DNA from: Clostridia bacterium
Lineage (GTDB): Bacteria > Bacillota > Clostridia > Oscillospirales > CAG-272
Direction of reading: 5' to 3'
DNA: 5,227 nt
Assembly: GCA_024404655.1 (NCBI GenBank)
Contig: JAKSPR010000211.1
Coordinates: 1-5,227, forward strand
The translations under genes were made by a program, and so were the position numbers. Below the pieces are notes generated by a model. That model made no database searches. It worked only from the letters and a program-made list of their open reading frames with translations, and was not told where the DNA came from. Of the stretch, positions 1-5,156 are shown one piece after another. Numbering within the stretch: the stretch's first letter is position 1; every line of letters begins with the position of its first letter.

Positions 1-653
1 TTCGGCACGAAAGTGCCAAGCTGCGCGGTAAAGGTATCGTATTCATCGCCGGTTAAGAATCTTGCAAGATCAAGGGCATGGGAACCGAGGTCGGCAAGGG
101 TGCCGGAGCCGGACTGTGCGTGATCAAAGCGCCAGACGCGGGGACAGTCCTTGAGCGGGTTGCCCCATGCCTGCAGGTAGCGGGCATAGACATGGCGGAC
201 GGTGCCGATACGGCCCTCTGCGATCAGATCCTTTGCATAGCGGGCTGCCGCCTTGAAGCGGTAAGAGAAACAGACCATATTCTTGATGCCGGTTTCATTG
301 ACAGCGTCAAAAAGCGGCTTTGCCGTGGGAGCATCGATGGACAGGGGCTTTTCACATGCAAAGGGAATACCCTGCTTCACGGCCTCCATGGCGACTTTGA
401 CATGAACATCGTTGGGGGTGCAGATGGAAACCGCGTCCACATAACCGGATGACAGCAGATCATGGTAATCAAGGAATGCGTGATCCTCCGGGATACCGTA
501 TTTTTCTTTTGCCATTGCCAGTTTATCGGGGTTGATGTCACAGACGGCGACCAGCTCTGCATCGGGGCTGCGAAGAATGCCAGGAATATGCACGCCCTGT
601 GCAATGCCGCCGATACCGATGACGCCGTAACGGATCTTTTTCGTCTCGCTCAT
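1..653 (-). CDS. Gfo/Idh/MocA-family oxidoreductase, N-terminal part (cut by window edge)
   Basis: Cytoplasmic NAD(P)-dependent dehydrogenase of the Gfo/Idh/MocA family, which oxidises or reduces sugars, inositols and related polyols; the exact substrate cannot be read from the sequence. The minus strand is open from ATG at 653 down to base 1, giving 217 codons without a stop. The N-terminal Rossmann motif is VIGIGGIAQG (residues 11-20), with an acidic strand-2 end at VAVCDIN (35-41). The family hallmark EKP follows at 101-103, Lys102 being the expected catalytic or cofactor-contacting lysine. GTLADLGSHALDL (184-196) is the usual C-domain active-site motif, with Asp188 and His192. Family members are usually about 330-400 residues, so roughly the last 40% lies beyond the window. 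The start is supported by AAGG at 663-666, nine bases upstream, and by a good promoter further upstream. It is transcribed divergently from the two-component system. Family assignment is firm; substrate is unknown. Confidence 0.93.
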   Translation of the reverse strand, partial: MSETKKIRYGVIGIGGIAQGVHIPGILRSPDAELVAVCDINPDKLAMAKEKYGIPEDHAFLDYHDLLSSGYVDAVSICTPNDVHVKVAMEAVKQGIPFACEKPLSIDAPTAKPLFDAVNETGIKNMVCFSYRFKAAARYAKDLIAEGRIGTVRHVYARYLQAWGNPLKDCPRVWRFDHAQSGSGTLADLGSHALDLARFLTGDEYDTFTAQLGTFVP

Positions 654-686
654 GGTTATGTACCTTGCCTTTCACATACGTTATTT

Positions 687-714
687 CGGGAGGATGCGGA
701 TATCGCTCCTCCTG
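687..714 (-). repeat. Hairpin in the leader of the left oxidoreductase gene
   Basis: GGAGGA (689-694) pairs with TCCTCC (707-712), and inside it GCG (696-698) pairs with CGC (704-706) around a five-base loop, leaving one bulged base at 695. On the minus-strand transcript, predicted to start near 719, this would form close to the 5' end, well upstream of the ribosome binding site at 663-666. It could stabilise the mRNA or be a protein-binding site. No U-tract follows it, so it is not a terminator. Function is inferred only. Confidence 0.4.
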
Positions 715-725
715 CGGTTATTCAC

Positions 726-754
726 AGTATAGCATAAAGCGCGCAGATTGTCCA
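726..754 (-). promoter_or_regulatory. SigmaA-type promoter for the left oxidoreductase gene
   Basis: Read on the minus strand, TGGACA (754-749; five of six bases match TTGACA) is separated by exactly 17 bases from TATACT (731-726; five of six match TATAAT). The -10 box is preceded by TGC, giving an extended -10. Transcription should start near 719 and give a leader of about 65 bases before ATG at 653. It faces away from the response-regulator promoter, with the two -35 boxes 44 bases apart. Confidence 0.75.
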
Positions 755-766
755 GTAGACAGCACC

Positions 767-796
767 GGAAAATTAAGAAATCTTCATGAATTTTCC
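767..796. repeat. Perfect inverted repeat between the divergent promoters (candidate operator)
   Basis: GGAAAATT (767-774) and AATTTTCC (789-796) are exact reverse complements separated by 14 bases. The gap and right arm also contain the 8-bp palindrome TTCATGAA (783-790) and the smaller inverted pair AAGA/TCTT (775-784). The element fits wholly between the minus-strand -35 box (ending 754) and the plus-strand -35 box (starting 799), the natural place for one regulator to act on both promoters. The regulator is unknown; self-regulation by the adjacent response regulator is possible, though OmpR-type regulators more often bind direct repeats. Confidence 0.5.
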
Positions 797-798
797 TA

Positions 799-827
799 TT
801 GGAACTTCACAATTTCTATGGTATAAT
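799..827 (+). promoter_or_regulatory. SigmaA-type promoter for the two-component operon
   Basis: TTGGAA (799-804; four of six bases match TTGACA), a 17-base spacer and a perfect TATAAT (822-827), preceded by TGG so that it also has an extended -10. Transcription should begin around 833-835, giving a short leader of about 27 bases to ATG at 861. Because this promoter lies downstream of the possible ATG at 786, it argues strongly that 861 is the real start of the response regulator. Confidence 0.8.
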
Positions 828-839
828 AGTATCATAAGC

Positions 840-850
840 AAAGGAAAGGA
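840..850 (+). promoter_or_regulatory. Ribosome binding site that decides the response-regulator start
   Basis: AAAGGAAAGGA ends ten bases before ATG at 861. It has no equivalent at the more upstream in-frame ATG at 786. The same 11-mer occurs before the right-hand oxidoreductase gene at 5138-5148. Confidence 0.75.
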
Positions 851-860
851 CATTTTTGAT

Positions 861-1577
861 ATGGCTGACAGAATTCTGATCTGCGATGACGAAGAAGATA
901 TCGTCTCCGCAGTCTCAATTTACCTGCGTGCAGAGGGCTGGGATATCCTCTGTGCCTATAACGGAAAAGAAGCGGTGGAGATTGCCTCCCGCGAATCCCT
1001 CTCTCTGATCTTAATGGACATCATGATGCCCGTGATGGACGGTATTGCCGCCATGGCGGAGATCCGGAAAACGAACAACGTGCCGATCATCCTCCTGACG
1101 GCGAAAAGTGAAGACGCCGACAAGATTCTCGGTCTGAATCTCGGTGCAGACGATTACATATCGAAGCCCTTCCATCCGGCGGAGCTGGTAGCGCGGGTAA
1201 AATCCCAGCTGCGGCGGTATTTATATTTGGGCAGCCGCATTGAGCGTGCGCAGACTCTGCGCTGCGGCGGGCTGGAGCTGGATCCCGACAACCGGGTCGT
1301 CACGCTGGACGGTGAAGAAATTGCCGTCACGCCGACAGAATTTTCCATTCTGAAGCTATTGATGAAAGAGCCTGACACGGTATTCTCCACAAAGGAAATC
1401 TATCAGAAAGCCCTGCACGGCGGCGACCGGGTACAGACCTTCGGGGCGGAAAACAACATTGCGGTCCACATACGGCATCTGCGGGAAAAGATCGAAATTG
1501 ATCCTGCCAATCCCCGGTTCATCAAAGTCGTATGGGGACGCGGCTATAAAATTGACAGGGGAGATGGGATTTCATGA
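861..1577 (+). CDS. OmpR/PhoB-family response regulator (VanR-like), 238 aa
   Basis: Cytoplasmic DNA-binding transcription factor activated by phosphoryl transfer from a partner histidine kinase, almost certainly the one encoded immediately downstream. The receiver domain spans about residues 3-118: acidic pair Asp9/Asp10 in ILICDDEED, phospho-acceptor Asp53 in LMDIMMP, Thr80 in ILLTAKS, and Lys102 in ISKPFHP. The winged-helix output domain spans about 133-232, with ELDPDNRVV, the ALPHA-loop-like VTPTEFSILKLLM, and the recognition-helix/wing region NNIAVHIRHLREKIE ending in VVWGRGYKI. Length is typical for the family. The in-frame ATG at 786 would add 25 residues without a ribosome binding site and upstream of the promoter, so 861 was chosen. 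Its stop overlaps the kinase start as ATGA (1574-1577). All phosphorylation residues are intact. The similarity to VanR-type regulators is in sequence style only and does not imply vancomycin resistance; the regulon is unknown. Confidence 0.95.
   Translation: MADRILICDDEEDIVSAVSIYLRAEGWDILCAYNGKEAVEIASRESLSLILMDIMMPVMDGIAAMAEIRKTNNVPIILLTAKSEDADKILGLNLGADDYISKPFHPAELVARVKSQLRRYLYLGSRIERAQTLRCGGLELDPDNRVVTLDGEEIAVTPTEFSILKLLMKEPDTVFSTKEIYQKALHGGDRVQTFGAENNIAVHIRHLREKIEIDPANPRFIKVVWGRGYKIDRGDGIS
1557..1577 (+). promoter_or_regulatory. Kinase ribosome binding site and ATGA stop-start overlap
   Basis: AGGGGAGA (1557-1564), inside the last codons of the response regulator, lies nine bases before the kinase ATG (1574-1576). 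That ATG shares four bases with the regulator's TGA stop (1575-1577), a classic arrangement for translational coupling and matched production of the two partners. Confidence 0.8.
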
Positions 1578-4144
1578 AGCACTCTGTGATTTATCATCCG
1601 CTCATAAAAGCGGTCTGCTGGCTGCTCTGCATCGCATCGTTTCTTTCGTTTGCCTATACGGGTATGCATCTGTTCTATATGGATATGTGCGGTGACTTCA
1701 ACAATGACAGAGTCTATTATCCTTATAATACCATTATGCCGGACAGCACGGATATGAGGATGCTCACCGATGAATTCTGGATGGATCTGCTCATCACGCC
1801 GGACCGGATGACTTCCCACCACTACGGCGACGGGCTTTCCGCTCTCATTGCATCCATTCTCCAGAAAAACCTGATTTCTGGAACCGATCTGCTTCCCGTC
1901 CAGGCGGGAGGCTGGATATTCCCGGCAGGAACCATTGAAGAAGACGAAATAGAACTGCGGGCAGCCGCTTCCGGGGATGTCACCAATCTCGTTTTTGCCA
2001 TTTACTGCGGAGAGGAACTGATCTTCACAAACGCCGTGGATCTTCTGCATGACAGCAAAAAATTTGACTATGAAAATCCCGGTCTGCGTGCGATCCGCCT
2101 GGGAGATTTTCTGATCACGGAAGATCCGGAAGAAGCCGTCCGGTTTCAGAAACAGTATTATTCCTATTACAGCGCTTCCATGACCAGTTATATAAACGGT
2201 GCCTATAACCCCGCCTACGATCCGGACAGTTCATGGTGGAACGGGGAGGATCAGTACCATACCGAAGAAGTGGATGAATTCCGGGGGGAGGACGACGAAA
2301 ATACCGTCGAAACCGGAGTCTCCATCTATATTGAGCACGGTGATCCCGAACCGACGGAAGAAGAAACCGTTGCAGAAGGAGTTGATCCTGTCCCGGAGGG
2401 AATCGACATTGCCATCATCCCCACACCCGGTGAAGCGGATGCGGAAACCGAAGCAGTGATCGAGGCAGTAACCACAGCGACAGCCGATGCAGAGGATATC
2501 CATCCCACCTCCGAAACACCTGCAGATGGTGAAGATCTTTCCCCTCTCCGCAGTTACAGATGCACGATGTGCTTCGGCGTCCGTGCAGACCTTCCGGTTA
2601 ATGACGGTTACAGGGATTTCTTCAACGCCTGTGACCGTGATCACGAAAGAATCCTCCTTTATTTCGGGATTCTTGCGGGCAGCGGTGTATTATTCCTCGT
2701 TTCTCTGATCTGTACTCTCATCCTCACGGGTATCAGACGCAAAGAAGACGATGTTCATCTGTACCGGATCGACAGAATTCCATACGAATTCCCGTTGATT
2801 GTCATCGGTACGGCACTTATCCTTTTGGCAATGCTGATCGCCGTTGTTCTGGATGAACAGCCGATCTGGGATGTTTTCGGCTGGCTCTATGGCTATATCA
2901 CACCGACCTCGGAGCTGTGGATTTTGCAGTTGATCCGTGCAGGTGTCATTGCTGCGCTGACAGCCGGCGTATTCCTTGCGCTTGTCCTCTTTACCACCAC
3001 CGTACGGCGGATGAAAGCAAAGCGGTTCCTTGATTCCACGCTGACATGGAAGGTTCTGCGCTTTGCGTTCCGGATTTTTCTGAAAATCTGGCGGTTCTTT
3101 ATTTCTCTTGGAAAGAGGATCTCTCACGGACTCTCCGAGTTTCTCCATCATCTGCCGCTTTTGTGGAAATGGATCCTCGGTTTTGCATTTCTTTCATTTT
3201 TCGCCTTCTGTCTCATCCTCGGGCGGGTCAATGATGCATTTCCTGTGCTCCTGTGGCTGTTATTCTGTGCAGCGGGATTCTTCTACGGTGCTTTCCAGCT
3301 GATTCAGCTGGACCGTATCCGCTCCGCCACCGAGACAATGGCACAAGGCAAACTGGATACTCATATCGATGCCGGACACATGTACGGCTCCCCCCGCCGC
3401 ATGGCGGAAAATCTGAACAACATCGGTACTGCCATGTCCCGTGCCGTGGAAGAACGGCTGAAAAGCGAGCGTTTCCGCACGGAGCTGATCACAAACGTCT
3501 CCCACGATATCAAGACGCCGCTGACCTCCATCATCAACTATACCGATCTGCTCTCCCGGGAGAAACCGGAAAACGAGCGGATGCAGGAATACATTGAAGT
3601 TCTTTCCCGGCAGTCCGCACGGCTGAAAAAGCTGATCGAAGACCTTCTGGAAGCGTCCAAAGCTTCCTCCGGTGCACTTTCCGTGGTACTTGCCGACACC
3701 GACGCGGGAGAACTGCTCTCCCAGGCGGCAGGCGAATACGGGGAACGGTTTGAAAAAGCCGGACTGACGCCGATTCTGCGGATTCCAGATGAGCCCATCA
3801 TCATCCGCGCCGACGGACGTCATCTGTGGCGTGTCTTTGATAATCTCATGTCCAATATCTGCAAGTACTCCATGACCCGCACGCGGGTCTATCTGACGGC
3901 GGAGGTCGTCGGAGGGCAGGCAGCTCTTTCCTTCCGCAACATCTCCGGCACAGAGCTGACCGTGGATGCATCGGAGCTGACCGAGCGCTTTGTCCGCGGG
4001 GACGTTTCCCGCCATACGGAAGGCAGCGGTCTGGGACTTGCCATTGCCAAAAGCCTGACGGAGTTACAGGGCGGAGCCCTTTCCATCTCTACCGACGGCG
4101 ATCTTTTCAAAGTTGTTGTCACATTCCCTATTGCAAATCAGTAA
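1574..4144 (+). CDS. Six-TM sensor histidine kinase with large acidic extracytoplasmic domain, 856 aa
   Basis: Membrane sensor kinase, partner of the regulator it overlaps by 4 bp. Hydrophobic segments suggest TM1 (about 10-30), an outside domain (about 31-360), then TM2 (361-386), TM3 (406-426), TM4 (447-473), TM5 (529-549) and TM6 (556-577); positive-inside charges fit a cytosolic C-terminus. Residues 231-321 are extremely acidic (31 Asp/Glu, one Arg). A HAMP-like linker (about 578-632, with AQGKLDTHID) leads to the HisKA dimerisation helix with NVSHDIKTPL, phospho-acceptor His644. The catalytic domain has an N-box-like DNLMSNICKYS (756-766), ERFVRGD (804-810) and G2 box EGSGLGLAIAKSL (816-828). 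A canonical G1 box (DxGxG) is missing where FRNISGTEL (787-795) stands; I recall similar wording in other clostridial kinases, so this is probably a subfamily trait rather than inactivation. Much longer than ordinary two-TM kinases because of the sensor part. The signal sensed is unknown; I recognise no named sensor domain. Confidence 0.93.
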   Translation: MKHSVIYHPLIKAVCWLLCIASFLSFAYTGMHLFYMDMCGDFNNDRVYYPYNTIMPDSTDMRMLTDEFWMDLLITPDRMTSHHYGDGLSALIASILQKNLISGTDLLPVQAGGWIFPAGTIEEDEIELRAAASGDVTNLVFAIYCGEELIFTNAVDLLHDSKKFDYENPGLRAIRLGDFLITEDPEEAVRFQKQYYSYYSASMTSYINGAYNPAYDPDSSWWNGEDQYHTEEVDEFRGEDDENTVETGVSIYIEHGDPEPTEEETVAEGVDPVPEGIDIAIIPTPGEADAETEAVIEAVTTATADAEDIHPTSETPADGEDLSPLRSYRCTMCFGVRADLPVNDGYRDFFNACDRDHERILLYFGILAGSGVLFLVSLICTLILTGIRRKEDDVHLYRIDRIPYEFPLIVIGTALILLAMLIAVVLDEQPIWDVFGWLYGYITPTSELWILQLIRAGVIAALTAGVFLALVLFTTTVRRMKAKRFLDSTLTWKVLRFAFRIFLKIWRFFISLGKRISHGLSEFLHHLPLLWKWILGFAFLSFFAFCLILGRVNDAFPVLLWLLFCAAGFFYGAFQLIQLDRIRSATETMAQGKLDTHIDAGHMYGSPRRMAENLNNIGTAMSRAVEERLKSERFRTELITNVSHDIKTPLTSIINYTDLLSREKPENERMQEYIEVLSRQSARLKKLIEDLLEASKASSGALSVVLADTDAGELLSQAAGEYGERFEKAGLTPILRIPDEPIIIRADGRHLWRVFDNLMSNICKYSMTRTRVYLTAEVVGGQAALSFRNISGTELTVDASELTERFVRGDVSRHTEGSGLGLAIAKSLTELQGGALSISTDGDLFKVVVTFPIANQ
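2264..2536 (+). other. Acidic low-complexity segment of the kinase sensor domain
   Basis: Codes for kinase residues 231-321, rich in Glu, Asp, Thr, Ala and Pro, with 31 acidic and a single basic residue (Arg237). It lies in the predicted extracytoplasmic domain before a Cys-containing stretch (CTMC, residues 330-333) and TM2. Such composition suggests an unfolded linker or a surface that binds cations or basic molecules. It does not resemble a folded domain I can name, and it may be an insertion that varies between relatives. Confidence 0.7.
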
Positions 4145-4159
4145 ATCCCGGTGTATAAT
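4131..4159 (+). promoter_or_regulatory. Promoter for the esterase gene, nested in the kinase 3' end
   Basis: TTGCAA (4131-4136; four of six bases match TTGACA), a 17-base spacer and a perfect TATAAT (4154-4159). The -35 box overlaps the last kinase codons (stop 4142-4144). Transcription would start near 4166 and give a leader of about 100 bases that includes the hairpin at 4199-4236. The hydrolase can therefore be expressed apart from the two-component system. Confidence 0.65.
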
Positions 4160-4198
4160 GAAAGTACCGCGGATCAATGACACGAGACACGAATATGT

Positions 4199-4236
4199 TC
4201 CCCACGCAAAGGTCGGTTATCCGGGCAGCGTGGGGA
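4199..4236 (+). repeat. Strong hairpin in the esterase leader (possible regulatory RNA or weak terminator)
   Basis: CCCCACGC (4200-4207) is the exact reverse complement of GCGTGGGG (4228-4235), extended by T4199-A4236. The interior can form a second small stem, CGG (4214-4216) with CCG (4221-4223), around a TTAT loop, leaving a two-sided internal loop. The sequence after it (ATTCTGTTTATT) is T-rich but not a clean T-run, so termination would be partial at best. It sits between the promoter at 4131-4159 and the ribosome binding site at 4252-4257. It matches no riboswitch class I can name. Confidence 0.5.
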
Positions 4237-4251
4237 TTCTGTTTATTGACG

Positions 4252-4257
4252 AAAGGA
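4252..4257 (+). promoter_or_regulatory. Ribosome binding site of the esterase gene
   Basis: AAAGGA lies nine bases before ATG at 4267, which fixes the start of the hydrolase. It is 15 bases after the leader hairpin, so it is not itself sequestered by that stem. Confidence 0.7.
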
Positions 4258-4266
4258 TGACAGTTT

Positions 4267-5064
4267 ATGAAGACGATTTCTCTCTGGGACAAAACGCCGC
4301 TTGCGCTGGAAAACGAAGAAACCCCGGTGCTTGAATACTACCCGGCAAAAAAGAAGACCCACGACGGCTGTGTCGTGATCTTCCCCGGCGGAGGCTATAC
4401 GCACCGTGCGGTACACGAAGGCAAAGGCTATGCGGAGTTTCTGAACGATCACGGCTTTGATGCGTTTGTATGTGAGTACCGCATCCATCCCTACCGCTAT
4501 CCCTGTGCGCTTCTGGATGCACGGCGTGCGGTCCGTTATGTCCGCTCTCATGCGGCGGAGTTCGGGATCAATCCCAATAAGGTTGCGGTGATGGGTTCCT
4601 CGGCAGGCGGCAATCTGGCGGCGCTGCTCTGTACCTGTGACCGTTCTTTCCAGGAAGAAACGGGTGATGCTGTTGACGCATTCCCCTTTATGCCGGATGC
4701 GCAGATTCTCTGCTACCCTTACGTGAGCTTTGCCGATCCGAAGCTGCGCCTCGACTGGTGTTCAAAAGAGCTTTTTGACGAAGAACACTGGGGGCTCTGT
4801 GAAGAACTGACCCCGGAAGATCATATTCTCGATTCCACACCGCAGGCGTTCTTCTTCCATACCTTTATGGACAACTGCGTCCACATTGAACATTCCCTCA
4901 AATATGCCGCACGTCTGCGGGACAAAGGCATCCCCTGTGAGATGCACATCTTCCCCGCAGGACCGCACGGTCTGGGACTTGCCAATGATGAACAGCACAG
5001 TAATCCCCATGCTGCACAGTGGGGTGAGCTTATGATAAACTGGCTCTCCTTCATCGGTTTTTAA
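4267..5064 (+). CDS. Alpha/beta-hydrolase, probable carbohydrate esterase, 265 aa
   Basis: Serine hydrolase of the alpha/beta-hydrolase fold, resembling the BD-FAE / acetyl-xylan-esterase-like group that removes acetyl or feruloyl groups from plant polysaccharides and their oligomers. The oxyanion-hole motif is VIFPGGGY (37-44). The nucleophile elbow VMGSSAGGNLAALL (108-121) gives Ser112 in GxSxG. The acid is probably Asp202 in FFHTFMDNCVHIEHSL, and the base is His234 in PAGPHGLGL, so the triad is complete and in the expected order. The SRYRxxP-like position reads CEYRIHPYRYP (69-79), followed by a helix with LLDARRAVRYVR, also typical of the group. There is no signal peptide, so it should act in the cytoplasm on imported acylated oligosaccharides. 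Length is normal. It has its own promoter and a structured leader, and is followed 92 bases later by an oxidoreductase gene. Substrate is inferred; a general short-chain esterase or peptidase-like role cannot be excluded. Confidence 0.88.
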   Translation: MKTISLWDKTPLALENEETPVLEYYPAKKKTHDGCVVIFPGGGYTHRAVHEGKGYAEFLNDHGFDAFVCEYRIHPYRYPCALLDARRAVRYVRSHAAEFGINPNKVAVMGSSAGGNLAALLCTCDRSFQEETGDAVDAFPFMPDAQILCYPYVSFADPKLRLDWCSKELFDEEHWGLCEELTPEDHILDSTPQAFFFHTFMDNCVHIEHSLKYAARLRDKGIPCEMHIFPAGPHGLGLANDEQHSNPHAAQWGELMINWLSFIGF

Positions 5065-5077
5065 GGGAGATATTTCG

Positions 5078-5097
5078 GAAAGTGACTTGACATTTTC
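5078..5097. repeat. Imperfect palindrome over the -35 box (candidate operator)
   Basis: GAAAGTG (5078-5084) and CATTTTC (5091-5097) are reverse complements at six of seven positions, with a six-base spacer. The right arm overlaps the TTGACA box at 5087-5092, so a dimeric repressor bound here would block RNA polymerase. No regulator for it is identified. Confidence 0.3.
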
Positions 5098-5115
5098 TTC
5101 TCATCCCATTATAAT
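5087..5115 (+). promoter_or_regulatory. Consensus sigmaA promoter for the right oxidoreductase gene
   Basis: Perfect TTGACA (5087-5092), a 17-base spacer and perfect TATAAT (5110-5115). Transcription should start near 5122, leaving a leader of about 35 bases before ATG at 5157. This is the strongest promoter in the window by match to consensus, and a gene this strongly driven would usually need a repressor or be highly expressed. No clear terminator separates it from the esterase gene. Confidence 0.88.
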
Positions 5116-5137
5116 AAATTCAACGGAAAATTCCAAA

Positions 5138-5148
5138 AAAGGAAAGGA
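5138..5148 (+). promoter_or_regulatory. Ribosome binding site of the right oxidoreductase gene
   Basis: AAAGGAAAGGA lies eight bases before ATG at 5157 and is identical to the 11-mer before the response-regulator gene at 840-850. It supports the start codon of this truncated gene. Confidence 0.8.
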
Positions 5149-5156
5149 ATTGTATT

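Noticed and set aside
78..737. Plus-strand reading frames of 124 and 91 codons (78-452 and 462-737)
   Set aside because: They lie opposite the oxidoreductase gene, whose minus-strand frame carries all the family motifs; the plus-strand products show no recognisable domain and no ribosome binding site.
786..860. Upstream in-frame ATG at 786, adding 25 residues to the response regulator
   Set aside because: It has no ribosome binding site, the extra residues do not belong to the receiver fold, and a good promoter (-10 at 822-827) lies inside this stretch; ATG at 861 has a strong site ten bases upstream.
654..860. Catabolite-repression (cre) site in the intergenic regions
   Set aside because: I looked for the TGNAANCGNWNNCA pattern around the promoters and saw no convincing match.
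1544..2644. Minus-strand frames at 1544-2050 and 2231-2644 and a plus-strand frame at 2199-2459
   Set aside because: All overlap the kinase sensor region out of frame, with low-complexity products and no start signals; the kinase frame is continuous from TM1 to the catalytic domain.
3260..4015. Minus-strand open frame of 251 codons opposite the kinase catalytic region
   Set aside because: Its length comes from the GC-biased codon pattern of the kinase gene; the product resembles no family, and the plus-strand frame there encodes clear HisKA and ATPase motifs.
1574..4144. Degenerate or inactive kinase because of the missing G1 box
   Set aside because: The frame is intact over 856 codons, and His644, the N-box-like segment and the G2 box are preserved, which is not what decay would leave.
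861..4144. Vancomycin-resistance VanR/VanS system
   Set aside because: The regulator is VanR-like only in general sequence style; the kinase architecture is different and no vanH, vanA/B or vanX gene lies next to it.
4199..4248. Hairpin after the kinase gene as a standard intrinsic terminator
   Set aside because: The stem is strong, but the following sequence is interrupted by A, C and G and does not form a clean T-run, and a promoter lies just upstream of it; kept as a leader structure with termination only as one possibility.
4113..4334. Small plus-strand frame, including an ATG at 4158, spanning the kinase-esterase gap
   Set aside because: The ATG at 4158 overlaps the -10 box, there is no ribosome binding site, and the frame runs out of phase into the esterase gene; the product is not recognisable.
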